DNA from: Bacteroidales bacterium | GTDB taxonomy: Bacteria; Bacteroidota; Bacteroidia; Bacteroidales; UBA932 | Length of the DNA: 64,000 nucleotides | Assembly: GCA_022647615.1 (NCBI GenBank) | Contig: JALCKZ010000001.1 | Span: 236,178 to 300,177, forward strand | Direction of reading: 5' to 3' | Shown here: positions 1 to 7,434 of the stretch, piece after piece | Layout: each line of letters begins with the position of its first letter | How positions within the stretch are numbered: position 1 is the stretch's first letter | The notes under the pieces: generated by a model | The model's database searches: none | Seen by the model: the letters and a program-made list of their open reading frames with translations, nothing else | What the model was told of the DNA's origin: nothing | Program-made: the position numbers and the translations under genes

Positions 1-1128
1 AAGCAAATGTTTAGCCGTCCAATCTATCTATTTGGTACTGTGTTGATTCTATCCTTCTGCGCTATCTTTTTCTTTTCTTTATTTGATGAAGGTTTACCAA
101 ATGAGTTGCCTATCGGAATTGTTGACAGAGATAATTCTTCTTTCTCCAGAATGGTGAGAAGAAATTTGGATGCAGAGCAGGGTGTCCGGGTTGTGAAGAT
201 ATACTCGGAATATCAGGCAGCCAGAAAAGCGCTACAAGTTGGTGATATTTATGGTTTTATAGATATACCAAACGGAGCATACAGAGATATTCTTGAGGGA
301 CGCAGACCAAAGGTGGGAATCTATTGTGAGCAAGGCCTTATGGTGCCGGGAAATTTTACATATAAAAATTTCATCTACATAGGCACCGTTCTTGACGTAG
401 GAGTGCGCAGAGAAATACTAAAAGCAAAAGGTTATCCCGAATCGGGCATGATGGCCCGCCTGCAGCCTATAAAAACCGATTTTCACCTGATTAAAAATCC
501 ATGGACAAATTACGGTATATATTTGACTACAATTCTATGGCCCGGACTTCTGCAACTTTGCGTATTGCTGATGACTGTTTTCTCCATTGGTTATGAACTA
601 AAAATGAAGACAAGCCGGGATTGGATGTCGGAAAGCCATGGCTCAATCTTCAATGCCCTCACAGGAAAGTTGCTGCCCTACACCTTCATATTCGTGCTGA
701 TGGGAATTGCCTTTGAGTTGCTGGCGTGCAGAATAATGGGATACCCGATAGCCACGCATATATGGGTCATGTTCTTAACCATAACGCTGTTGGTATTTGC
801 AGCACAGGCAGTTGGGATATTTATGATAGGTCTTTTCCCGGTCCTAAGAGACGGGCTAAGTTTTGCGGCACTGTACGGTATTCTCTCTCTGTCGCTTGCC
901 GGAATGTCATTCCCCGTTGAATACATGCTCGGTGTAATTCAGGGATGGGCGGTTATGTTCCCTTTAAGACAATTCTTCCTGATATATGTGAAGGAAGGAA
1001 TATTTGCAGCCGGTTTCAATGCCGTATGGCTTAACTACGTTGGTTTGCTGATATTTTGCCTGCTTCCGTTTACAATACTAAAAAGGCTTAAGAGAGCTTT
1101 AATATTCCAAAACTACCCGCTTAAATAG
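1..1128 (+). CDS. ABC-2 type efflux permease (5'-partial)
   Basis: Inner-membrane permease of an ABC exporter of the YhhJ/YadH-like ABC-2 group. The frame is open from the first base of the window; the first visible Met codon is at 7, and the real start is probably upstream. One hydrophobic segment lies near visible residues 9-27, then about 150 extracytoplasmic residues, then five to six membrane segments between residues 175 and 365. In this family such a permease works with an ATPase and a HlyD-type adaptor, normally encoded just upstream and here outside the window. A second permease of the same type starts 7 bp downstream, so this is the 3' end of an efflux operon. Substrate unknown. Confidence 0.85.
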   Translation, partial: KQMFSRPIYLFGTVLILSFCAIFFFSLFDEGLPNELPIGIVDRDNSSFSRMVRRNLDAEQGVRVVKIYSEYQAARKALQVGDIYGFIDIPNGAYRDILEGRRPKVGIYCEQGLMVPGNFTYKNFIYIGTVLDVGVRREILKAKGYPESGMMARLQPIKTDFHLIKNPWTNYGIYLTTILWPGLLQLCVLLMTVFSIGYELKMKTSRDWMSESHGSIFNALTGKLLPYTFIFVLMGIAFELLACRIMGYPIATHIWVMFLTITLLVFAAQAVGIFMIGLFPVLRDGLSFAALYGILSLSLAGMSFPVEYMLGVIQGWAVMFPLRQFFLIYVKEGIFAAGFNAVWLNYVGLLIFCLLPFTILKRLKRALIFQNYPLK

Positions 1129-1135
1129 ATTGGAA

Positions 1136-2326
1136 ATGAAAGAGTTCAGAAGACAATATTTGCAGAATGCCGTTAGACAAATGACCACCATTTTTTGGAA
1201 TGAAGTGATCAGGATTTTTACGGATAGCGGTGTAATGCTGATATTATTTATTGCAGGACTGGGTTATCCTCTACTTTACAGTTTTGTATATTATCAAGAG
1301 TCCGTGAGTGAGATCCCTGTCGCGATAATAGATAATGACGCCTCCGCCTACAGCAGAAAATTTTCCAGAGAACTGGATGCCACAAAAGAGGTACAGCTAA
1401 GGCGTTGCATAAATATGAACGAGGCTGAGTATTTAATGGGGCGCAGAAAAGTTCATGCAATTATTGTACTTCCAAAAGATTTTGAAAAAAACCGTCCTGG
1501 ACGGACAGGAGCAGGCAACCGTCTCCGTATATGTGAATATGACCAGCTTCTTTGTCTACAAAAGTGTGGCTTTTGCAATAAACTTCACAATGCTGCAGGA
1601 GAATAAAGACATAGAAATACATCGGTATGAAGCGGCGGGACAAACACAGCAGCTCGCCCTCCAAAGTGCAGACCCTGCTCCGTATGAGGCTCAATTTCTG
1701 TTTAATCCCGGTAACGGATTTGCAAGTTTCTTTGTACCGGGTGTTATGATTTTAATTATTCACCAGCTGCTTTTCCTGGGAATAGGAATGCTTGCCGGAA
1801 CAGTCAGAGAAGAGAATAAAAATCACAAATTATTTGAAAATCAGATAGACCAAAAAAGGATCTACAGAGTAATTTTTGGAAAAGGCATGGCCTACTTTTT
1901 AATATACGCTATCTTTTCCGCCTACATTACAGTACTGATACCCAGATGGTTTGGTCTACCGCACCTTGCAAGTCCATGGGATATCTACAGGCTGCTGCTG
2001 CCATTCCTGCTTGCAGTAATATTTTTCTCGCTTACATGTTCCGTGTTTATCAAAAACAGAGAGACCGGCATGGTAATGTTCCTGTTCTTCAGCGTAATAC
2101 TGCTGTTCTTAAGCGGCGTCACCTGGCCGCTGACCAACTTCCCGAAATTCTGGAAAGATATTTCGCATACCTGTTCCCATCCACATTTGGAATTCAGGGC
2201 TACCTGAAACTCAACACCTTCGGCGCAGAATTCGGTCAGATACTCCCGGAATTCATCGCCCTATGGACGCAGGCCATCGTCTACTTCATAACCGCCTGCT
2301 TCTCATTCAGGTACATCAATAAATAG
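1136..2326 (+). pseudogene. second ABC-2 efflux permease, interrupted by two compensating frameshifts
   Basis: Partner permease of the preceding gene. The protein is readable over 396 residues only if two single-base shifts are allowed. The first is an extra A in a run of seven at 1485-1491, where the expected reading ...PKDFEKTVLDGQ... needs six. The second is a base missing near 2160-2170, where ...FPKFWKDIS changes into ...AYLFPSTFGIQG. The second shift restores the original frame, and the segment between shows no other damage. Start ATG 1136 is preferred over TTG 1130. An N-terminal membrane segment (residues about 25-45), an extracytoplasmic domain and five C-terminal membrane segments are visible. 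Either recent inactivation or sequence error near a contig edge; with no other decay, error is more likely. Confidence 0.75.
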
Positions 2327-2331
2327 AAAAA

Positions 2332-2913
2332 TTATTTGTTTTTCTTCTCTTCAGCCATCGCAGCATTGAAGCAGTGGCGGCATAGAGGCTCGTATTTGTC
2401 TTGTTCTCCAAGCATTACAAGTTTGTCTCCGCCGGCAATACGATGGGAGTGCCGGGCGGGCTGCCCGCACTTTACGCAGATTGCGTGAACTTTTGTAACG
2501 TGCTCCGCTACAGCCATAAGCGCGGGCATGGGACCAAAGGGCTTGCCAAGATAATCCATATCCAGGCCGGCGCAAATCACGCGCACACCCCTATCGGCCA
2601 GCTGATTGCAGACATCAACTATTCCGTCATCAAAAAACTGAACTTCATCAATGCCAATAACATCAACATCTGTCGCGAGCAACAAAATATTTTGTGAAGA
2701 GTCCACCCTGTTGGACTCAATAGAATTCTTGTCATGAGAGACAACATCCTTATCTGAATAGCGGGTATCAATGGCAGGCTTGAAAATCTGCACCCGCTGA
2801 TGCGCAAAATTAGCTCTTTTTAAGCGTCTTATGAGTTCCTCTGTCTTGCCGGAAAACATAGAACCGCAGATGACCTCAATCCATCCCGCCTTATTTGTTC
2901 TTTCTTCAAACAT
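2332..2913 (-). CDS. tdk: thymidine kinase
   Basis: Phosphorylates thymidine to dTMP in the salvage pathway (type II, TK1-like). Walker A motif GSMFSGKT is at residues 17-24, the catalytic IDEVQFF stretch at 88-94 with Glu90 as the expected base, and a zinc-binding lasso with Cys146/Cys149 and Cys178/Cys181. At 193 residues it has the normal family length. It converges with the ABC permease (6 bp apart) and is divergent from the charged protein at 2964. Confidence 0.97.
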   Translation of the reverse strand: MFEERTNKAGWIEVICGSMFSGKTEELIRRLKRANFAHQRVQIFKPAIDTRYSDKDVVSHDKNSIESNRVDSSQNILLLATDVDVIGIDEVQFFDDGIVDVCNQLADRGVRVICAGLDMDYLGKPFGPMPALMAVAEHVTKVHAICVKCGQPARHSHRIAGGDKLVMLGEQDKYEPLCRHCFNAAMAEEKKNK

Positions 2914-2918
2914 TTTGC

Positions 2919-2926
2919 TAATTTTG
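2919..2926 (+). promoter_or_regulatory. candidate -7 box for the gene at 2964
   Basis: TAATTTTG fits the Bacteroidota -7 consensus TAnnTTTG and lies 37 bp upstream of ATG 2964, in the tdk divergent gap. No clear -33 TTTG is seen at the right spacing. Confidence 0.35.
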
Positions 2927-2963
2927 TGATATCCTAATTAGGTTGAACAAAGGTATTAAAATT

Positions 2964-3723
2964 ATGGAAGAGAAAAAAGGACTTCTGGCCGAACTTGGAA
3001 AAGTTCTGGAACAATATGATTCAACGGAAGACATTGTTAAACAGAATGTTAGCAGTTGTCTGCAGAGTTTTTCAAAAGAGCTTGGAGTGCGCCTGAAGGA
3101 TTTTGAGAATCGCCTGGCGGAGATTGAAAAGCGGCTGGATGACATTGAGTCCAAGCTTGATAAGCTGGAGGATATGAAGGAGGTCCCGGCAGACAATGAA
3201 TTTCCGGAAGCAGAACCCGCAGAGGATCTTGAAGAAGGACCTGTTGAGGAGCCTGTAGATGAACCTTTAGAGGAGCCCGTTGAGGAACCTGCTGAAGTAC
3301 CTGAGGAGGAGAATGTTAATGAGGTCCCGACAGATGCTGAATTGAGCGCAGAGGAAGAAGCGGAAGAGGAAGCAGAGGAAAAAACCTGTCGCGGAGCCAG
3401 AAGAGGAAAAAGCAAAAGAAGAGAAAAGCAAACCTGACTGGTATGATTGGGAGGTTGATTACCCCGCCGCTTATGTTGATGATCTGATTGCCAGCATGGG
3501 ACTTAATGATAAAATGCAATTTATCAATGAATTGTTTAACGGGAAAGAGATTGAATTTGAGAATGTTATGCAAGACATTGATACTATCGGGAACTTCAAA
3601 AAGATTGTTGCGCATTTAAGAGAAGAGTACCCGCAGTGGGATGAGACCAGCGATATTGTTTATAGATTTTACATGCACATCCGCAGAAAATACGATATCA
3701 AAAAGGCTGAAACAGAGGAGTAA
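2964..3723 (+). pseudogene. conserved Bacteroidota hypothetical protein with acidic linker, one frameshift
   Basis: Function unknown. The N-terminal part (residues 1-75) is a predicted coiled coil rich in Lys/Glu. It is followed by a low-complexity acidic stretch with EEPVEEP-type repeats (about residues 85-145). The C-terminal block (...DWYDWEVDY... to ...INELFNGKE...) resembles a conserved Bacteroidota domain often written ..GLNDRF.FINELFGG... The frame breaks in a run of six A at 3379-3384; five A join both halves into one 252-residue protein with an uninterrupted E/K-rich linker (EEEKAKEEKSKPDW). ATG 2964 is preferred over TTG 2943. Probably a sequencing indel, though a slippage-prone homopolymer could act as a phase switch. 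A TCCCGACAG 9-mer is embedded at 3325. Confidence 0.65.
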
Positions 3724-3781
3724 GCGGAAGTAATAAAGATTTTAAAAATAATTGGACGGCTAAAAACAGCTGAGCAAAGTG

Positions 3782-4555
3782 ATGGAAGAAGGGAAAGGAA
3801 AACTTTATCTGGTGCCTACTCCAATAGGCAATCTGGAGGACATAACTCTCAGAGCTATAAATGTTTTGAAGAGCGTTGACCTGATTCTTGCAGAGGATAC
3901 AAGGACCAGCAGCGTGCTGTTGAAAAAGTACGGCATAACCACTCACATGGAGAGCCATCACAAATTCAATGAGCATAAGACCGTCGGCGGAGTTTGTGAG
4001 AAAATCCTTGATGGACAGACCGTTGCGTTAATCAGCGATGCGGGCTCCCCCGGAATTTCAGATCCAGGATTTTTGCTTGTCAGAAGTTGTATTGAGCAAG
4101 GCATTGAGGTTGAGGCGCTTCCAGGCCCTACAGCTTTTGTCCCTGCGCTGACTGCTTCAGGTTTTCCATGCGACAGATTTTGTTTTGAAGGTTTTCTTCC
4201 GCCCAAAAAAGGAAGACAAACCAAGTTCAAAGAGATGGCTGCAGAACCTCGCACAATAATTTTTTACGAATCGCCATACAGGCTTGTAAAGACATTGGAG
4301 CAAATGTGCGAATTCATTGGCACAGAGAGACATGCGGCAGTATGTAGAGAAATTTCAAAAATCCACTATGAATGCAAAAGGGGCACCATCGCCGAGCTAA
4401 CAGAGTGGTATAAAAATAATGAACCCAAAGGAGAGATTGTTGTTGTTCTAGAGGGGGCAGAGAAAGTAAAGAGTGAAAAAGATTATAGCGTAAAAGATGA
4501 GGAGGACGAATATGGGACAAGGGACCAACACAGAGAAGGGCGGGAAGAAGAATGA
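3782..4555 (+). CDS. rsmI: 16S rRNA 2'-O-ribose C1402 methyltransferase
   Basis: Methylates the 2'-O of C1402 in the 16S rRNA decoding centre using S-adenosylmethionine. Family signatures are clear: YLVPTPIGNLEDITLRA near the N terminus, LAEDTRTS, and the SAM/dimer motif SDAGSPGISDPG followed by LPGPTAFVPAL. ATG 3782 is preferred to GTG 3779. After the domain ends near residue 230 the C terminus is a charged tail, partly encoded by DNA that overlaps the start of the next gene by over 40 bp. The overlap suggests co-expression with the HhH protein. Confidence 0.95.
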   Translation: MEEGKGKLYLVPTPIGNLEDITLRAINVLKSVDLILAEDTRTSSVLLKKYGITTHMESHHKFNEHKTVGGVCEKILDGQTVALISDAGSPGISDPGFLLVRSCIEQGIEVEALPGPTAFVPALTASGFPCDRFCFEGFLPPKKGRQTKFKEMAAEPRTIIFYESPYRLVKTLEQMCEFIGTERHAAVCREISKIHYECKRGTIAELTEWYKNNEPKGEIVVVLEGAEKVKSEKDYSVKDEEDEYGTRDQHREGREEE

Positions 4556-5681
4556 AAAAATTTCCGCAACAAGAGCGCGCGGAGTCATCGCGCTGATTTT
4601 CCTGCTACTTGTATTTCAAACAGTTACATTCACGCTGCACAAATGCGGCGGTGATGAACCATCCGTGCAATATGCAGACGGCAATTCACCCGGCGGCTAT
4701 CAAGGCAGCGGCAAATTCCAACGCAACGGCACACCCGGCTACTCGCCCGGCAATTACCAACGCGGTTATCAGCGCGGCAGCACACGCGGCAATAATTCAA
4801 CCAGTTACACCCGCGGCAGCAAACCGCAGCACTTCAAATTTAATCCAAATACTATTTCTCCCGACAGCTTATGTCTGCTGGGCTTCTCTGAAAAACAAGC
4901 CCTTACAATAATCCACTACAGAGAAAAAGGCGGCATATTCCGCCGCAAAGAAGACTTCAAAAAAATGTACGTGGTAGATGATGCCAGGTACATTGAATTG
5001 CTACCGTATATCACTATTCCACAGGGTAATACTGCAGATGTCGGAAAAGAAACATCATTCCAAAAATCAAATGGAATAAATAACAACGCAGTAATGATAA
5101 CAAGGCAAAATTCTGATTTTCAGAATTTTGCCCGCGACCGTAGGGAGCGTGCCTCCTCGCGCGACAGCGCGTTAAACCACAAAATTTTGCGGCGCTTTGT
5201 GCCGCAAAATAGTGCGGGCGCCTTGAGCAATGGCAAAATTGCACAAGCTCCGCGCGGGCAAAAAACATCGGAAAAAATTTACATTGACTTAAATGAAGCG
5301 GACAGCGCAGCACTTGTATCGCTCAGAGGCATAGGCGCTTACTACGCACGCAAAATATTGTCGTACAGAGAAAAACTTGGAAGTTTTGCGCGGCCGGAAC
5401 AGCTAATGGAAATAGATGGCATAGATGAGGAGAGGTACAACATGCTCAAAGAACAAATATTTGTACATCCGTCGGGAATAAAAAAATTCTCCATAGCGGA
5501 GATGGCAGAAAAAAACAAAGACTTCCTAAAACGCCACCCGTACATAGGCGCCTACGCAGCCAGAGGCATAGCGCTATTCATCTCTCAAAGCGGTGCGGAG
5601 GCCTGCATATTGGATAACCTGGTGAGAGCTAGCATTATCTCAGCGACAGTTGCAGAAAAGCTCCGGCCGTATGTGAGGTAA
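4512..5681 (+). CDS. membrane-anchored helix-hairpin-helix protein carrying an in-frame repeat insertion
   Basis: Probable DNA-binding membrane protein; the HhH modules resemble ComEA-type and other Bacteroidota HhH proteins, but the role is not established. A single N-terminal membrane segment (about residues 18-36) precedes a Gly/Arg/Asn-rich stretch. Next come an HhH-like module (FKFNPNTISPDSLCLLGFS...), a linker, a second HhH module (IDLNEADSAALVSLRGIG...) and a degenerate third. The linker DNA at 5104-5263 is a copy of the GC-rich hairpin repeat found in intergenic DNA elsewhere in the window. It is read through as an Arg/Ser/Ala-rich peptide (ARDRRERASSRDSALNHK...) without a stop. Start 4512 is chosen; 4497 is also in frame. 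Overlaps the end of rsmI. Confidence 0.8.
   Translation: MGQGTNTEKGGKKNEKISATRARGVIALIFLLLVFQTVTFTLHKCGGDEPSVQYADGNSPGGYQGSGKFQRNGTPGYSPGNYQRGYQRGSTRGNNSTSYTRGSKPQHFKFNPNTISPDSLCLLGFSEKQALTIIHYREKGGIFRRKEDFKKMYVVDDARYIELLPYITIPQGNTADVGKETSFQKSNGINNNAVMITRQNSDFQNFARDRRERASSRDSALNHKILRRFVPQNSAGALSNGKIAQAPRGQKTSEKIYIDLNEADSAALVSLRGIGAYYARKILSYREKLGSFARPEQLMEIDGIDEERYNMLKEQIFVHPSGIKKFSIAEMAEKNKDFLKRHPYIGAYAARGIALFISQSGAEACILDNLVRASIISATVAEKLRPYVR
5104..5263 (+). repeat. GC-rich hairpin repeat, copy 1 (inside the HhH gene)
   Basis: Copy of the dispersed element, lying wholly within coding sequence. It contains: a 13-bp stem with 3-nt loop (5104-5116/5120-5132); the conserved block CGCGACCGTAGGGAGCGTGC (5134-5153); hairpin CGCGC-gaca-GCGCG (5158-5171); TTAAACCAC; and a perfect 10-bp stem with loop GCTTTGT (5184-5193/5201-5210). 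Matching 11-bp arms TTTTGCCCGCG (5126-5136) and its complement (5253-5263) bound a 138-bp segment, exactly 46 codons. Confidence 0.8.
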
Positions 5682-5690
5682 CACAGCACC

Positions 5691-5746
5691 TGCCTACTTG
5701 CTTACTTACTTACTTACTTGCTTGCCTGCTTACTTGCTTGCCTGTT
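5691..5746. repeat. tetranucleotide microsatellite (CTTA/CTTG/CCTG)
   Basis: Just past the HhH stop codon the sequence runs as about 13 degenerate copies of a 4-bp unit (tacttgcttacttactta...). It is outside any gene I can support. Confidence 0.8.
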
Positions 5747-5822
5747 CGCCATAAGCACCGCCGAAAGAGATGTGGCCGCAAAGAAAGAAATATGCCTCTG
5801 GAATGCTTGCAGGGGCTACCGT

Positions 5823-5963
5823 GTAACTTGCTGGCCTGATCCGCACAATCAATATCATTGATTCTGTGCATATTATAAAATATCCTCAATTTAAAATTGA
5901 GGATATTTTATAATTAATTGAATATGAGTAATTAGCGTTCTACGGATCAGGCCAATGAGTTAC
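5823..5963. repeat. 141-bp inverted-repeat element with central palindrome
   Basis: The ends are inverted repeats: GTAACT-nnn-TGGCCTGATCCG at 5823-5843 and its complement at 5943-5963, 18 of 21 positions matching. The centre is a long AT-rich palindrome (about 5875-5911, arms AAAATATCCTCAAT). A smaller one, AATCAAT-atc-ATTGATT, lies near 5847. No coding potential. The shape is MITE-like, but no target-site duplication is obvious. Confidence 0.65.
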
Positions 5964-5973
5964 AAGAGCCCTC

Positions 5974-6130
5974 ACACAGTCATAACACAGCCATACGCAG
6001 TCATAACACAGTCATAACACAGTCATAACACAGTCATAACGCAGTCATAACACAGTCATAACACAGCCATACACAGCCATACACAGTCATACACAGTCAT
6101 AACGCAGTCATAACACAGCCATAACGCAGT
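5974..6130. repeat. tandem array of about 15 units of 10-11 bp
   Basis: Degenerate repeats of ACAGTCATAAC, with variants CAGCCATACA and CAGTCATAACG, run without spacers up to the edge of the next repeat element. Units are too short, and lack spacers, for a CRISPR array. Confidence 0.9.
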
Positions 6131-6234
6131 CTGCTGTGCAGCCTGCTAGTTGCCTTGCCACAAAGCGGCAAGGCAATCAGTGGTTTTACGCGGCTCAAGC
6201 CGCGGAAAGGCACGCGCCTCCGGCGCGGCTCCGC
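6128..6234 (-). repeat. GC-rich hairpin repeat, copy 2
   Basis: Dispersed element in reverse orientation. On the + strand: hairpin AGTCTGC-tgt-GCAGCCT (6128-6144, one mismatch); a perfect 10-bp stem TTGCCTTGCC/GGCAAGGCAA around loop ACAAAGC (6150-6176); GGTTTTA; hairpin CGCGGC-tcaa-GCCGCG (6189-6204); then the conserved block GGCACGCGCCTCCGGCGCGG (6210-6229), which also occurs in copy 5. Confidence 0.8.
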
Positions 6235-6366
6235 TTTCATCGCCTTTAAAAAAGTTATGTTATTAGTATTCATTGTGTTACGTTGGCACGTCGCAGCAAA
6301 AGTTATCAAGCGCACGACTAGAAATAGCTGACAATCAAATATATAACTTTTTTAAAGGCGATGAAA
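6235..6366. repeat. 132-bp element with 24-bp perfect inverted repeats
   Basis: Positions 6235-6258 are the exact reverse complement of 6343-6366 (arms begin TTTCATCGCC and end AAAAGTTAT). They enclose 84 bp without a convincing gene. The left arm starts immediately where hairpin-repeat copy 2 ends, so the two may be parts of one mobile unit. Confidence 0.75.
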
Positions 6367-6397
6367 AACGCATCCTCACGAGGTAAAATGATTTTCT

Positions 6398-6405
6398 TAA
6401 CTTTG
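6398..6405 (+). promoter_or_regulatory. candidate -7 box for the ABC exporter operon
   Basis: TAACTTTG matches TAnnTTTG 20 bp upstream of ATG 6425. No matching -33 element was found. Confidence 0.35.
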
Positions 6406-6424
6406 CACGTAAATCAAACAGATT

Positions 6425-7432
6425 ATGGGATTAATAACGTGTAAAGACATAACCAAAAAGTTTGGCAATTTTAACGCGCTGACATCTGTTAACTTGGATA
6501 TCCCGGAGGGCAAAATTTTTGGCTTCCTTGGCCCAAATGGGGCGGGAAAAACTACGCTTATCAGAATCATCAACCGCATTACATTGCCAACCAGCGGAGA
6601 ACTTCTATTCAAAGGGAAGACAATGCAACTATCAGACATTGAACGCATAGGCTACTTGCCTGAGGAACGCGGTCTGTATAAGAAAATGAAGATTGGGGAG
6701 CAAGCTATTTATCTTGCCCGCCTTAAGGGAATGAGCCGGTCAGATGCTACAAGAGAGTTGCAGAAATGGTTCATGGAGTTTGGAATTCAGCCTTGGTGGA
6801 ACAAAAAGCTGGAGGAGCTGAGCAAGGGAATGGCCCAGAAGATTCAGTTCATTATCACGGTGGTACACAAGCCAAGCCTTATCATTTTGGATGAGCCTTT
6901 CTCCGGATTTGACCCAATTAACGTGGATTTAATTCGCAAAGAAATTTTAAAGTTAAGAGATAACGGCGCAACAATAATTCTTTCCACCCACAACATGGAA
7001 TCAGTTGAGGAACTGTGCGATAACATAGCTCTCATCAACAAATCCAAAGTTGTAATCACCGGAGAAGTTGAGGCAATCCGCAAGGAACACGGAAAGAACA
7101 GAGTGGAAGTTGTATACAATTCAGAGCAAGCTCTCGACAGTGTACCTTCTTTGTTTTCAGTGCTTTCCAGCAAAGAAGAGAAAGACGGAAGGCACTCAAT
7201 TCTGGAGGTTGTACCTGGAACTGCAAGCCGCAGCATACTTAATGAGATAGTTCCAAAAGTAGACATCATTTCATATCAGGCATTGATGCCTCGCATGAAT
7301 GACATCTTTATCAAACTTGTGAAGGAGAGCGGAGGAGCTGTATCCCAGGGTATTGCAGATTATCAAAAAAACACCGCGGCCGCAGCACATCGCAGCACGT
7401 CTGCAACCGCACCTAAAAATAAGGAGGAATAA
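6425..7432 (+). CDS. ABC transporter ATP-binding protein (NatA-like)
   Basis: Cytoplasmic ATPase driving the membrane protein encoded 2 bp downstream. Walker A GPNGAGKT is at residues 36-43, the ABC signature reads LSKGMAQKIQ (about residue 133), and Walker B plus the following Glu read LIILDEPFSGFD with the H-loop STHN. The C-terminal extension (about residues 220-335, domain of unknown function seen in NatA-type proteins) ends in a Pro/Ala/Lys-rich tail. At 335 residues it matches the Na+/drug exporter group. The substrate cannot be read from the sequence. Confidence 0.93.
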   Translation: MGLITCKDITKKFGNFNALTSVNLDIPEGKIFGFLGPNGAGKTTLIRIINRITLPTSGELLFKGKTMQLSDIERIGYLPEERGLYKKMKIGEQAIYLARLKGMSRSDATRELQKWFMEFGIQPWWNKKLEELSKGMAQKIQFIITVVHKPSLIILDEPFSGFDPINVDLIRKEILKLRDNGATIILSTHNMESVEELCDNIALINKSKVVITGEVEAIRKEHGKNRVEVVYNSEQALDSVPSLFSVLSSKEEKDGRHSILEVVPGTASRSILNEIVPKVDIISYQALMPRMNDIFIKLVKESGGAVSQGIADYQKNTAAAAHRSTSATAPKNKEE

Positions 7433-7434
7433 TC

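Noticed and set aside
1485..1491. Programmed ribosomal frameshift in the ABC permease
   Set aside because: A poly-A slip could shift frame once, but a second, unrelated shift near 2160 has no slippery site, so sequence error or mutation is the simpler reading.
2918..3415. Ser-rich minus-strand gene
   Set aside because: Antisense to the acidic repeat region of the 2964 protein; composition is a by-product of GAG/GAA repeats.
5974..6130. CRISPR array
   Set aside because: Units are only 10-11 bp, directly adjacent, with no spacers; no cas genes nearby.
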